From NCBI RefSeq assembly GCF_022965805.1, contig NW_027330928.1, positions 1 to 64,000 of the forward strand: DNA of 64,000 nt, given 5' to 3'. This document shows, in pieces, positions 11,744 to 24,195 of the stretch (position 1 is the first letter of the stretch; each line of letters begins with the position of its first letter). The position numbers and the translations under genes are program-made. The DNA comes from Primulina eburnea. Its lineage: Eukaryota > Streptophyta > Magnoliopsida > Lamiales > Gesneriaceae. Under the pieces are notes generated by a model. That model was not told the DNA's origin. It saw only the letters and a list, made by a program, of their open reading frames with translations, and did no database searches.

Positions 11744-13229
11744 TGAAAGGGATCGATATACGGTGTTCAAAATCGCAACGGAAGCACAAAAATGTTTTCA
11801 AAACATGAAAACCGAAATTTTGGTATAAAAATTTTTCAAAATTGAACACCATGTACTAGTTGTGCAAACATATACAAAATCTCAACTTTCAAGCATAGGG
11901 TGTTGAGAAAATTACCTATCAATCACAAGGATTGATTTTATGGCTCCAACTAAGGTGTAAACACCTTAGCTCTTGAAGGTAGACAATCTACAAGCTCCTC
12001 CTCCAAATCCTTGAAACTTTCCTTCAAATTAGGCCCACCACTCACAAGGTAAACCCCCTCAAAATTGCACTAGAAAAGTTTGAGGATTTTTCAAAGAGAA
12101 AGAATTTTTGTCTCCAAAATGAAGAACAAAACTTGAGAGAAAAATGAGAGAAAATTGGTGTAAAATCCTTTGTGAATTTTTCGGCCAAGAGGTATGCATG
12201 GAGGAGTGGGAGACTAGCCTAGGTAGTTGCAAAAGTTGTCTCAAAAGTTGCACTACTTTTGAATATTTTATTAAAAAGTATTTTGGCTATTACTCCAAGC
12301 ATGCAAACCCTAATCCCCTTTGCATGTGGGCTTGAAACCCTTCACAAGGGCCCATGGACTAATATTATTGTCTCAAACAATTTGAGCCCAAAACTACTTT
12401 GCTTGAATTTTATACAAGCCCACTAGTTTAAATAATAATTTCCAATTGGGCTCTACAAGGCCCAATTATATAAAATTAATTCAACACTTGAATTAAAATA
12501 ATTATTTGGACTCTACTAGGTCCACTAGTGTTTAATTAATTCAACACTTGGATTAATTTAATTTAGTCCATAATAATGTTTATGAAAATCACAATTTTCA
12601 AACACATTATTCACTTGGCCAAATTTTAATTTAGGAACACTTCCAAAAATTAAAATTAATATTTCTCTCATAGAAGTCATACTTCTAAATTTTTCTTTTC
12701 CGCTCATAAACACATTTACAAGCCGTTCAACACATTGAACTATTTTACTTCTCTTCGGGATTTACAAAGCAAGTACTTGTGTGGCCCTCAATGGTTCATT
12801 GATACAACTAGCCGTGGGTTCACATCATAATGTGATTCGGACTAAACATGTCCTTATTCGAGCATACCCTAATTGCTCCATTCTTACTTATCAACACCTT
12901 GATAACAAGAACGTTAGAACTCAAGTCTGATAGTACCCAACCAATCACGTTAAACGCCTAGCAGCATTGCTTACGTGATTCCCTAGGTATCACATGATAG
13001 TGCCTGCAAGAACCATTCAATTATGGTTAGCGTACAGTACGGTCCCTTCAACTCATATATCCCGATCGATTCGACAACCATTGGTTTATCGAGAGTTGTC
13101 AATGAGTCGATACTATGTGTCATGTCGTAGTTGCATCGATGGTGTAATCTATGAAACACCTTTCATAATTACAACCATACTCTGGCCAGAGATTTCGATC
13201 TACATACACATGATAACACATAGGATATC

Positions 13230-14452
13230 TGTAGTGACCCGTTCCAGAATCACCTACTAATCAAGAACTAAGCATGCAATTAACCTAATTAACAATAATC
13301 AGAGATAACAGCGGAAAAAGTCAACAAAAATACCGATTATACAACCCAATCGAAGTCTAGAATAACTCAAAATAAAATACCCAATACAACCATATCGAAT
13401 CAAAACAATACCGATAAACTAAACCAACCAGCTACTCAACGTCCTCCTCCTGCTCCTCCTGAGCTGTCCAACCTGAGGCCTGCCCCGTGGGAATGGGGTG
13501 TCCAAAAATAAACAAAACCGAGGACGTGAGCGATAAGAACGCCCAGTACAAAAGTATGAGTATACAGACCTATATGAAATGCACATGCTATGATCATGAT
13601 ACCGGGGTAGTCAAGAAACAGGAGTCACAAAAGGATCTCAACAATGCTCAGTCTAGAGGCGCCAAGTGGATAGTGCCGCGCGGTCCAACCTCTGGGTCAC
13701 TGCATCCACTACAAGACAGACGTGGACCTAAAATGTCCCGGACCACCGAAGCCCTCCCGACCCGTCGGCCACTGTGTACTCTCGGTGTCCATGCGTCCAC
13801 AAGACAGGGCTGAGCGGCCCCAAGATATAGCTTATCTCGAAAGAGATACAGCTCAACAGTAAAGGCTATCTCGAAGAAGATACGGCTCAACATGAAATGC
13901 AACGTGCAGTAATAAACGTGACATAATAGCATGCATCATATGACATATATCAATGCACCACATAATCATGCAACACATATAAGAATGTATACTCAACCAG
14001 GATATCTCGGATAGTACTTTCGTACCTCTATCACAGCAAGCCTAGCCTTACGCAACACCGCTAATCAGGTCTAGCACAAGCCTACGCATCAAAAGCATAC
14101 TCAATCAATACTACCATGCTCGACTAGCAAAAACCAGTACTCCCTAGTACTACCAAAGGTTTAGGGTTAACCTTCGTCCGTCGACAGCCCTTTGATGTCG
14201 ATTGCCTCGTAACTCAGACGCCGCTACGCTACTACTCCTGGCAGCTCTTGGCTATCGCTTGACCAACAACTAACCCTAGAAACCTTCCAAATCCTCTCAA
14301 CTATGAGAGAAAACTCAAGAAATTGGCAAGTCAAAATGAGGAAATCCGAGCACTATTTATAGGCCATGTTCGGATCCTCCGAACAACACTTCGGAACGTC
14401 CGAACGCTACGTGTCCATTGGCTCTTGACAGCTCATGATCGGATCCTCCGAT
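13230..14452 (-). repeat. Reversed LTR of the element B family, 5' end missing
   Basis: On the minus strand this ends GGAACGGGTCACTACA like the B LTR and shows the same order of blocks back through R to a TATAAATA box (14361-14354) and upstream dyads. The dyads at 14369-14383, 14390-14404 and 14438-14452 keep the TTCGGA/TCCGAA type arms but have spacers TCC and ACG instead of TCG. The family's TGTAGTATCCCG start is absent; past about 14452 the sequence becomes Copia LTR-like. No internal B sequence is attached, so it is a solo or truncated LTR. Confidence 0.82.
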
Positions 14453-14625
14453 CAAGGCCATCCAATGCATGGCCAGCGTTAACCGGTCATCATCCATACG
14501 ACCGATTCGAACAGTTATAAGTGTCAATGAATCTACTATGGTCATGTTGGTTGATCTTGGTGAATCTTGGACCCCTTTCAAATACACCATACTCTGATCA
14601 GCATCAACCCACATTACATTCCGGG
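14453..14625 (-). repeat. Divergent Copia LTR segment fused to the B-type LTR fragment
   Basis: This aligns with the C-family LTR region at about 7725-7925 in reverse: CGACCGATTCG, GTCAATGAATC, ACCCCTTTCA and CATACTCTGATCAG all appear in the right order. It is more diverged than C1, C2 or C3 are from each other, and it duplicates a region already present at about 13010-13229. GGATATC occurs on both sides of the block (13223-13229 and 14624-14630). Confidence 0.7.
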
Positions 14626-15258
14626 ATATCCATACCCGAAGGTAAGCGGTGAATCCCCGACTACAATGCATCGACTCCTATGTGTTTCGACAGAACACCC
14701 AACCTTGCCACCTGATGACCCCATAAGAGTCGGTAAACAAGTCAAAGTGTAATTCTAGCACATAGAGTCTCAATGTTGTCCCGGGTCATAAGGACTAATT
14801 CTGTACAACCATAAACTAGGACTTTCCACTCGATAAGTGAGAACCACTTGGAAAGTCCTTTTATGGAGGGTTGTTCAGTGCACTCTACAAGGAGCACCTA
14901 TCTGCATGTTCGGACATCACAATGTCCCCTACCAATGAAACATGGTACTCACATCGCAGATACTAGTCTCTAACTCGAGCGGCCTATATCCTTCTTAGTG
15001 GCGGCTGAATCGACTAGGAACCGTTTAGAATATACAGTATTACAAATATGAGTTTCATGATACTCATCATATGAGCATCTCATATTCTTTCTACTATTTG
15101 TATATTCAAGGGCTTTATCTATGCAGCTAGCATGGGTATACAGATAAAGATTTGCCAAATAATAATTTCAAATATTATTAAAATAAAGACTGCTTATACA
15201 TAGAGTTTCATTGTGAACACTCGGCCAACACTTGGCTCGACGGGCACCTACTCTAACA

Positions 15259-15270
15259 ATCTCCCACTTG
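15259..15270 (-). other. C3 polypurine tract
   Basis: On the minus strand AAGTGGGAGAT directly precedes the LTR start TGTTAGAGTAGG. C1 (34908-34918) and C2 (29921-29931) have the same tract. Confidence 0.85.
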
Positions 15271-15272
15271 CA

Positions 15273-17668
15273 CTAGAGCCAACTACCCATATGCTTAAAA
15301 CCCATTGATTCGCGATGCTTGTCGAATAATGGTCCAGGTAAAGGCTTAGTTAGTGGATCAGCAACATTATCTGCGGAGCCGACTTTGTCGATCGACACTT
15401 CTCCTCGTTCCACGATCTCTCTGAGGATGTGGTACTTTCTCAATACATGTTTGGACTTCTGATGAGACCTCGGCTCCTTCGCCTGAGCTATGGCTCCCGT
15501 GTTGTCGCATATCACCGGGATAGGAGCAAATCCATTTGGAATGACGCCCAACTCTTGGACGAAATTCCTAATCCAAACAACCTCCTTTGCTGCAGCCGAT
15601 GCAGCAATGTATTCTGCCTCAGTGGTGGAATCCGCAGTACTGTCTTGCTTGGAACTCTTCCAAGAGACAGCACCACCATTGAGCATGAATATGAATCCGG
15701 AGGTTGACTTCGAGTCATCAACATCGCTTTGGAAGCTAGAGTCGGTATAGCCTTCCAATTTTAGTTCTCCACCCCCATAGACCAAGAACAACTTATTGGT
15801 CCTTCTCAAATACTTGAGGATGTCTTTCACAGCTTTCCAGTTGTGGAAGACCGGGGTTCGATTGATATCTTTTCACTACACATAGTGAAAACGCCACGTC
15901 AGGACGTGTAGATATCATCCCATACATGATGTTACCAATTGCCGAAGCATACGGAATGCGTGTCATCGTCACTATCTCTGCATCAGTCTCAGGAGACAGA
16001 CTTGGATAGGGACACGCCATGACACATTGGTAGATGTCCTCTCAAGGACGCATCCATCGAGAACCGCTTCACGATGGTATCATGTATGTGGACTGGGTGA
16101 GACCAAGCCATCTTTTCGATCTATCTCAATAGATCTGTATCCCAATACAAAAGATGCTTCACCCAAGTCCTTCATCGAGAACTTACTCGCTAACCATATC
16201 TTTGTTGATTGCAACATTCCTACATCATTCCCAATGAGTAGAATGTCATCAACATATAACACCAGGAATGTCACAACACTCCCACTGACCTTCTTATACA
16301 CATAGGGTCCCTCATGATTCTTAGTAAATCAAACTATTTGATTGTACTATCGAATCTGAGGTTCCAGCTCCTCGATGCCTGCTTAAGACCATAAATAGAT
16401 CTTTGAAGTTTGCATACCATATGCTCACTTCCGATGGATGTAAACCCTTCAGGTTGAGACATGTAAATCTCCTCCTTAATATCCCCATTAAGGAAGGCTG
16501 TCTTGACATCCATCTGCCATATCTCATAGTCATACCATGCAGCTATGGCTAGCAAAATCCTAATGGACTTGAACATCGCAACTGGAGAAAAAGTTTCCTC
16601 ATAGTCAACACCTTGCCTTTGAGTATACCCTTTTGCTACCAATCGCGCCTTGAAGGTCAATACCTTCCCATCCGCCCCAAGTTTCCTCTTGTAAATCCAT
16701 TTACACCCTATGGGAACAGTTCCCTCAGGTGGATCCACAAGATTCCACACTTGGTTCGAATGCATGGAATTCATCTCAGATTCCATTGCTTCAAGCCATT
16801 TGGATGAATCGGCATCCGATAATGCTTCCTTGAAGGTCCTTGGATCACATCCAAGATTAGGCTCATCATGGCCTTCTTCAAGAAGCTGACCATACCTCAT
16901 AGGTGGTCTCGAGACTTTCTCTTATCTGCTAGGAGCTTGTATCTCCTCTCTTGGCTCATCGGGTGTGGGTTCTATAATTGTGGGTTTCTCTCGAACTCCT
17001 TCGAGTTCTATCATCTGCCTTTTTCTATCCAATAGAAAATCCCTTTCCAAAAAGGTTGCATTCCTAGAAACAAACACTTTTGTTTCTTGGGGATGATAGA
17101 AATGATATCCAACTTAATTCCTTGGATATCCCACAAAGTAACATAAAATGGATCAACAATCCAATTTATCTCCCACTTACCTGCTTCACATAAGCAGGGC
17201 TCCCCATATTCTAAGATAAGAATATTTGGGAGGCTTACCCATCCATATCTCATATGGTGTCTGCCTTTGAATGGACATTTAATGGAATATCTTTTAATTT
17301 TAAGTTATAGAGATCGTTTTCAAGTTCTCAAGTACCAATTAAACATTCATTCTTGTAAATGTTGCAAACACCTTTGCTAAATAAACAAGAATATCCATCT
17401 TTATTACAATAGAAATGGAAACAATGTTTTTTCATCAAAAAGGTACAAACAAACATCTCTTAATTAACTTAAAACTATTGTTCAACAATAAGTAAACATC
17501 TCTTAAGGTCTTGGCAGCAACTCTTGCTCCATTGCCCATCCTCAAGAAGGTCACACCTTCCTTAAGCTTCCTACTTCTTCCCATCACCTGTAACCCATTA
17601 CAGAGATGTGAGTCACAACCGGTATCTAATACCCAAGAAGTAGAGTTAATTAAAATGTTTACTTAAAT
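15273..17668 (-). pseudogene. C3 degenerate pol (protease remnant, no integrase core, RT, RNase H)
   Basis: Reading leftward from the gag stop, a protease remnant is followed by an abrupt jump at about 17272-17279 (AATGTCCA) into sequence that in C2 lies 657 bp further on, so the pre-integrase finger and integrase core are missing. RT blocks follow (ARLVAKGYTQRQGVDYEETF, LYVDDILLIGND at about 16260, and the TAFLNGD block), then the RNase H/3' end with TDSSFQSD and STTEAEYIA at 15830-15273. A 1-bp deletion near 16140 breaks RT, as in C1, and more shifts lie at about 15840-16080. Unlike C1 and C2, the codon before NLVDPPEG is still Trp. Confidence 0.9.
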
Positions 17669-18529
17669 TTAGAACATACCGTTTCCAGAACACTTCTGGG
17701 CAAGATATTCTTTGCAATTTCGCCTCCAATGTCCAGGCTTCTTGCAGTGATGACAAACATCACCAGTCTTGTCAGCCTTAACTGGTCTGGCTGCCACAAC
17801 GGGATTCGGAGATTGCCTCAACAAGGGCTCGTTCTTCTCGGGACGTTGGAAAGAACGCTTCTTTCCATTCCCATGTGGATCAATCTTCGTACCAGATGAA
17901 GAACCCACATAAAGAACCGACTTCTCTTTCTTGATAGTGGACTCAAAGGTAACAAGCATGTTTACCAACTCCTCAAGGGTCGGTTCCATCTTGTTCATGT
18001 TGAAGTTCACCACAAAAGGATCAAATGAGCTAGGCAGCGATAACAGCAACACGTCCGTGGTCAACTCCGAAGGCAAGATCAAATCCATGCCAACGAGCTT
18101 GTCCACGAGCCCGATCACCTTTAAGCCATGCTCATGGACCGAGGCCCCATCTCGCATGCGCAAAGTGATCAGCTCCTTGACGGTAGCATGCCTTAGAGGT
18201 CGTGTTTGCTCACCAAAGAGCTCTTTGAGATGCAAATGAATGTCAGCAGCACTCTTTGCACCCTCAAAACGCCTCTGAAGCTCATCGTTCATAGAAGTCA
18301 GCATATAACACCTGGCTATCAAGTCATGGTCACACCATTCCTTGTAAGCCTGCAATTCCTCAGGATTGCAGTCAGTCGGAGCCTCAACAGGGGGCGACTG
18401 AGTTAGTGTATATGTTACCCTTTCCGAATTCAAGACGATTTTTAGGTTTCTTAGCCAAGTGAGGTAATTAGGTCCGGTTAACATGTGTTTGTCGAGTATT
18501 GCAGATATCGGATTGCGAATCGAAGACAT
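17669..18529 (-). CDS. C3 Gag (286 residues, intact, ends after the zinc knuckle)
   Basis: The true ATG is at 18529, two codons inside the longest open frame. The product starts MSSIRNPISAILDKH, has the LTGPNYLTWLRNLK motif, a helical capsid-type middle and a single CCHC knuckle (CHHCKKPGHWRRNC, about residues 259-272). It ends SGNGMF at TAA (17671-17669). In C2 the frame reads on into protease (TAC in place of TAA). Gag forms the virus-like particle that packages element RNA. A complete Gag next to a ruined pol suggests an element that makes its own coat but borrows enzymes. Confidence 0.92.
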   Translation of the reverse strand: MSSIRNPISAILDKHMLTGPNYLTWLRNLKIVLNSERVTYTLTQSPPVEAPTDCNPEELQAYKEWCDHDLIARCYMLTSMNDELQRRFEGAKSAADIHLHLKELFGEQTRPLRHATVKELITLRMRDGASVHEHGLKVIGLVDKLVGMDLILPSELTTDVLLLSLPSSFDPFVVNFNMNKMEPTLEELVNMLVTFESTIKKEKSVLYVGSSSGTKIDPHGNGKKRSFQRPEKNEPLLRQSPNPVVAARPVKADKTGDVCHHCKKPGHWRRNCKEYLAQKCSGNGMF

Positions 18530-20348
18530 TGTCAAAATTTGTACTGAAAAGTAAAACAGATAAATGTTGATGACTATTTAAAATATTTGGTAAGATATAA
18601 AGTATGGACTTTAACTTTATAAATATTTACTCCCACTGTTTTGACATTTTTCACTACCCTCTAGTGAAAACGGGAAACTCCTTTCCTCAGTAGGTACGTA
18701 AGGTCCAATTAGCGAATTATGATCCCGAATAATATCAGCCAATCACAATTCCTAAAAGGTAGTTTCCAATTGCATCACAATGCAACCCTTAACGTAAACT
18801 TTTGTCTCACGTTTGATTAGGACCCAATAATATGACGTCGTTCATCTTCACGTGTCAAGCCTTACCCATCGATGTTGAACCTTAATGGACGATCGCCATG
18901 AGTTCCCTCAATAATATGAGCCGAAATCATGGGAGTTCCACGTAGTTCACATCACCATGTCAATGGATGTCACAGCTTTCCGGCAACCAGGGCCCCCCCA
19001 ATAATATGAGCCGAGCCCCGAGTACGGGTAGCGTTCATCATGCACCCATTGTCGATGGAAGACAAGGAAATTATAAACAAATTTATAATTCCCCTTTTCG
19101 GGCTTGATATTAATTTTGAATCTTATTCAAAATGAGGGTTTTTAATTTTGAAAGGTCTCATCATTAATTTTATTTTAAAAGCTCGCCATGTTTGATCGTA
19201 TGTTTGCCGGATTCATGCAACTTTGTTATTATAATAATAATAACGCACATACTCATTATTTATAACATATCATGCATATATCATAAATAGAAAACAATAC
19301 AAGGATGATCAATCGCCCCAAAACTAATGGCCCGTGTGAGCCAAACACGGGCCTAGGTCCAATCCTAGGGTAAATGCACGGGATGCAATGCAACTAAATT
19401 ATTACATTAGCATCAAATATTACATGTCTTCGATCTTCATAATCACCAAGGCCACCATCTTCCAATCTTGATCTTCCCCTATTCTAATATTTACAAATAA
19501 ATATCCATGGCACATAGGGATACATCTCATGGGGTGGGAACGGGCCATAAACCAAGCCCACTTTAAAAATTGATAATTATTACAATCATACAACACAAAT
19601 ATCCTAGCATACACCTAGCAAATTGGGCTTGGGCTTTTGATCATCCTTCATGCATAATATCACATATCATACACCATCAATTAATTATCACTATAATTAA
19701 TTGATCCAATATTATATATCTTGATCCAATCACTAACCGCCACGATTATAAACTAAATTAACAAAGTATACAAACACCTTTGTCTACTTTCCAATTAATT
19801 TATTTATAACCGAATTTCTTATAAATCACAATTTACTATAAATAATTAAAGTCGTCCAACTTCAATTATTTATTTTATGAGAAAGATTTGCAACTTTTGT
19901 AATTTTAAACTTAAGGGCCCAAAAACTTATTTTTCACCAAAAACATTTTGGCCCATTTAAAATTCACAAATATGTTGACCATCTAATGGCCCAACAACTC
20001 AAGGCCCATGACACTTTGATATTCCAAAACACTTTTGGAAACCCTAGTCGTCATCGCCGTCGCCGGAGTTCCGTCGCCGGATTCCGGCCAACATTCCGGC
20101 CAACATGCAAAAAATTTTTTTTTTTATTATTAAACTTTAGGGGCTGTTCGGGTAGCCCCTCGGGCTGCCCTTGCTGCCCGAAATGGGCAGCCCTCGGGCA
20201 GCCCGAGCTGCCCGAAACGGGCAGCAACATGCTGCCCGAAATTCCCCACAAGAAGGCCTCGGTTTTGTTGCAAATTTTCATCTCAAACGGTTAGAAATCG
20301 CCCTCAATATAATATCTTGTATATGTTGCACAAAAACTAGTAACCTTA
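18530..20348 (-). other. C3 untranslated leader
   Basis: This is homologous to the leaders of C1 and C2. The GC-rich cluster at 20141-20247 has more GGGCAGCCC and GGGCTGCCC units than in the other two. The ATTATT motif repeats lie at about 18730-19010. The acceptor-like CTGTTTTACTTTTCAG (minus strand) ends near 18544, just before the gag ATG. I see no gene in it. Confidence 0.7.
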
Positions 20349-20361
20349 GCTCTTGATACCA
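20349..20361 (-). other. C3 primer-binding site
   Basis: On the minus strand TGGTATCAAGAGC lies two bases downstream of the 5' LTR, close to the initiator-Met primer site TGGTATCAGAGC with one extra A. Confidence 0.75.
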
Positions 20362-20363
20362 CT

Positions 20364-22556
20364 TGAAAGGGATCGATATACGGTGTTCAAAATCGCAACG
20401 GAAGCACAAAAATGTTTTCAAAACATGAAAACCGAAATTTTGGTATAAAAATTTTTCAAAATTGAACACCATGTACTAGTTGTGCAAACATATACAAAAA
20501 TCTCAACTTTCAAGCATAGGGTGTTGAGAAAATTACCTATCAATCACAAGGATTGATTTTATGGCTCCAACTAAGGTGTAAACACCTTAGCTCTTGAAGG
20601 TAGACAATCTACAAGCTCCTCCTCCAAATCCTTGAAACTTTCCTTCAAATTAGGCCCACCACCAACTAGGTAAATCCCCTCTTAATTTGCACTAGAAAAT
20701 TAAGAAGATTTTTCAAAGAGAAGACTTTTATTCTCCAACACTTGAAGAACAAAAGAGAGAAGAAAATTGAGAAAGAAAGAGACACACAATTTCGGCCAAG
20801 GTGTGTGGAATGAGGAGGAGAGTTGAGTCTTGGGGTTGCAAAAAGTTAGATACAAAAGTTGTATGCCTTTGCAATTTTTTAATCAAAAGTATTCAAGACT
20901 CTTCACCTCCCAAGCATGCAAACCCTAGCATGTCTCACATATATTATATGGTTTTTAACACATTAAAAACCATGGACTAAATTTTAATTATCTCAAACAT
21001 ATTTGAGATCAATTAAATACTACTTGAATTTATTCAAGTCCCACTAGTTAAATAATTATTTTAATTGAGCTCTACAAGACTCAATATTATTTAATTAATT
21101 CAACACTTGAATTAATTTTAATTATTTAGACTCTACTAGGTCTACTAGTGTTTAATTAATTCAACACTTGAATTAATTTAATTTAGTCCCCAATAATGTT
21201 TATGAAAATCACAATTTTCAACTACATTATTTACTTGGCCAAATTTTAATCTAGGAACACTTTCATAAATTAAAATTTATATTTCTCTCATAGAAGTCAT
21301 ACTTCTATTTTTCTTTACGCTTATAAACACATTTATAAGCCGTTCAACACATTGAACCATTTTCTCCTATAGAAGTCAAACTTCTAATTTTACTTACGCT
21401 TATAAACTCCTTTATAAGCCGTTCAACACATTGAACTATTTTCACTTCTCATCGGGATTTACAAAGCTAGTACTTGTGTGGCCCTCAATGGTTCATTGAT
21501 ACAACTAGCCGTGGGTTCACATCTCCATGTGATTCGGACTAAACATGTCCTTATTCGAGCATACCCCAATTGCTCCATTCTTACTTATCAACTCCTTGAT
21601 AGTAAGAACGTCAGAACTCAAGTCTGATAGTACCCAACCAATCACGTTAAACGCCTAGCAGCATCGCTTACGTGATTCCCTAGGTATCACATGATAGTGC
21701 CTGCAAGAACCATTCAATTATGGTTAGCGTACAGTACGGTCCCTTCAACTCATATATCCCGATCGATTCGACAACCATTGGTTTATCGAGAGTTGTCAAT
21801 GAATCGATACTATGTGTCATGTCGTAGTTGCATCGATGGTGTAATCTATGAAACACCTTTCATAATTACAACCATACTCTGGCCAGAGATTTCGATCTAC
21901 ATACACATGATAACACATAGGATATCCATACCCGAAGGTAAGCGGTGAATCCCCGACTACAATGCATCGACTCCTATGTGTTTCGACAGAACACCCAACC
22001 TTGCCACCTGATGACCCCATGAGAGTCGGTAAACAAGTCAAAGTGTAATTCTAGCACATAGAGTCTCAATGTTGTCCCGGGTCATAAGGACTAATTCTGT
22101 ACAACCATAAACCAGGACTTTTCCACTCGATAAGTGAGAACCACTTGGAAAGTCCTTTTATGGAGGGTTGTTCAGTGCACTCTACAAGGAGCACCTATCT
22201 GCATGTTCGGACATCACAATGTCCCCTACCAATGAAACATGGTACTCACATCGCAGATACTAGTCTCTAACTCGAGCGGCCTATATCCTTCTTAGTGGCG
22301 GATGAATCGACTAGGAACCGTTTAGAATATACAGTATTACAAATATGAGTTTCATGATACTCATCATATGAGCATCTCATATTCTTTCTACTATTTGTAT
22401 ATTCAAGGGCTTTATCTATGCAGCTAGCATGGGTATACAGATAAAGATTTGCCAAAATAATAATTTCAAATATTATTAAAATAAAGACTGCTTATACATA
22501 GAGTTTCATTGTGAACACTCGGCCAACACTTGGCTCGACGGGCACCTACTCTAACA
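20364..22556 (-). repeat. C3 5' LTR (2,193 bp)
   Basis: The ends match those of the 3' LTR. On the minus strand the LTR starts TGTTAGAGTAGGTGCCCG and ends ATCGATCCCTTTCA. It abuts the TGTAC target duplication and then the rest of the C2 5' LTR, which is of related sequence in the opposite direction, making a head-to-head inverted pair. Confidence 0.93.
21282..21439 (-). repeat. Tandem 79-bp duplication present only in the C3 5' LTR
   Basis: Units 21282-21360 and 21361-21439 both carry the TAGAAGTC...ACTTCTA hairpin, TTATAAGCCGTTCAACACATTGAAC and flanking bases. The two units differ at several sites. C1, C2 and the C3 3' LTR (near 12665-12745) have a single unit. A duplication made after insertion should have nearly identical units, so it probably predates insertion. 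Confidence 0.8.
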
Positions 22557-22561
22557 TGTAC

Positions 22562-24180
22562 ACCATTAGTCCTTATGACCCAGGACAACATTGAGACTCT
22601 ATATGCTAGCGTTTCACTTTGACTTGTTTACCGACTCTTATGGGGTCATCAGGTTGCAAGGTTGGGTGTTACGGCGAAACATATAGGAGTCGATGCATTG
22701 TAGCCGGGGATTCACCGCTTACCTACGGGTATGGATATCCTATGTGTTTTTCATGTATGTGTGGGTTGAAATCTCTGATCAGAGTATGGTGGTAATTATG
22801 AAAGGGGTTTCATAGATTACACCATCGATGCAACCACAACATGACACATAGTATCGATTCATTGACAACTCTCGATAGACCAATAGTTGTCGAATCGGTC
22901 GGGATATATGAGTTGAAGGGACCGTACTGTACGCTAACCATAATTGAATGGTTCTTGCAGGCACTATCATGTGATACCTAGGGAATCACGTAAGCGATGC
23001 TGCTAGGCGTTTAACGTGATTGGTTGGGTACTATCAGACTTGAGTTCTGACGTTCTTACTATCAAGGAGTTGATAAGTAAGAATGGAGCAATTGGGGTAT
23101 GCTCGAATAAGGACATGCTTAGTCCGAATCACATAGAGATGTGAACCCACGGCTAGTTGTATCAATGAACCATTGAGGGCCACACAAGTACTTGCTTTGT
23201 AAATCCCGAAGAGAAGTAAAATAGTTCAATGTGTTGAACGGCTTATAAATGTGTTTATAAGCGTAAAGAAAATAGAAGTATGACTTCTAAGAGAGAAATA
23301 TAAATTTTAATTTATGGAAGGGTTCCTAAGATTAAAATTTGGCCAAGTAAATAATATAGTTGAAAATTGTGATTTTCATAAACATTATTGTGGACTAAAT
23401 TAAATTAATTCAAGTGTTGAATTAATTAAACACTAGTGGACCTAGTAGAGTCTAAATAATTAAATTAATTCAAGTGTTGAATTAATTAAATAATATTGAG
23501 TCTTGTAGAGCTCAATTTAAATAATTATTTAACTAGTGGGACTTGAGTAAAATCAAGTAATATTTAATTAATCTCAAATGTGTTTGAGATAATAAAAATT
23601 TAGTCTATGGTTTTTTAATGTGTTAAAAACCATATAATATATAAGTGAGACATGTAGGGATTGCATGCTTGGGAGGTGAAGAGCCTTGATTACTTTTTAT
23701 TAAAATATTCAAAAGTCATGCAACTTTTGAGAGACAACTTTTCACAATACCTAGGCTATTCTCCCACTCTCCCTAACACATCACTTGGCCGAAAATTGGA
23801 AGGGATTTTCTCTCCATATTTTTCTTCTCTTTTGTTCTACATTTCTTGGAGAATAAAATCTTCTCTTTGAAAAATCTTCAAGTTTTTCTAGTGCAAAACT
23901 TGAAGGGGTTTACATAGCTTGTGGTGGGCCTAATTCTTGGAGGATTGGAGGTGGAAGCTTGTAGATTTTTCAACCAAGAAGAGCTAAAGTATTTATACTT
24001 TAGTTGGTGCCATTCATCAACTCTAAGGGGTTGATAGGTAAATCACTTGAACACCCTATGTATGTATTATGGTGTTTGAATGTAAATATTGCACAAATAA
24101 GGGGTGGCCGAAATTTTGCTCTAAAATTTAAAATTTTTGCTTCCGTTGCGTTTCCGGCCACCGTAACCGGTCCGCTTTCA
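22562..24180 (+). repeat. C2 5' LTR, second piece
   Basis: This continues the LTR after C3 and its TSD (22557-22561). It matches 30389-32007 and ends CCGGTCCGCTTTCA. The two pieces add to 2,076 bp, exactly the length of the 3' LTR. Confidence 0.95.
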
Positions 24181-24182
24181 AG

Positions 24183-24195
24183 TGGTATCCGAGCT
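24183..24195 (+). other. C2 primer-binding site
   Basis: TGGTATCCGAGCT lies two bases after the LTR end, identical to C1. Confidence 0.75.

Larger units (their letters stand above)
11744..15258 (-). repeat. C3 3' LTR, mosaic and interrupted
   Basis: The outer parts (about 11744-12035, 12990-13229 and 14631-15258) are nearly identical to the partner LTR at 20364-22556. The middle, about 12035-12900, is so different that only patches align, although both LTRs of an element start out identical. A 1,396-bp block (13230-14625) with B-type LTR and divergent Copia LTR sequence is inserted. Without it the LTR is 2,119 bp against 2,193 bp for the partner; a 79-bp duplication in the partner accounts for most of the difference. 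Confidence 0.85.
11744..22556 (-). mobile_element. Element C3: non-autonomous Ty1/Copia element, minus strand, inserted in the LTR of C2
   Basis: Reading right to left: 5' LTR 22556-20364, PBS 20361-20349, leader, gag 18529-17669, broken pol to 15273, polypurine tract 15270-15259, 3' LTR 15258-11744. The TSD TGTAC is at 11739-11743 and 22557-22561. The LTR ends differ from those of C1 and C2 (the 3' end on the minus strand reads CGATCCCTTTCA), so this is a separate subfamily. It carries the same integrase deletion, post-gag stop and RT frameshift as C1. Confidence 0.94.

Noticed and set aside
13230..14625. Simple solo LTR of element B with a 5-bp TSD ATATC
   Set aside because: The right end does not have the family's LTR terminus; the last 170 bp align with Copia LTR sequence, so the GGATATC repeat may be homology between Copia LTRs rather than a TSD.
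11744..22556. Dating C3 as an old insertion from its large LTR divergence
   Set aside because: It lies inside C2, whose LTRs differ at only about 8 sites, and the divergence is confined to a central block.
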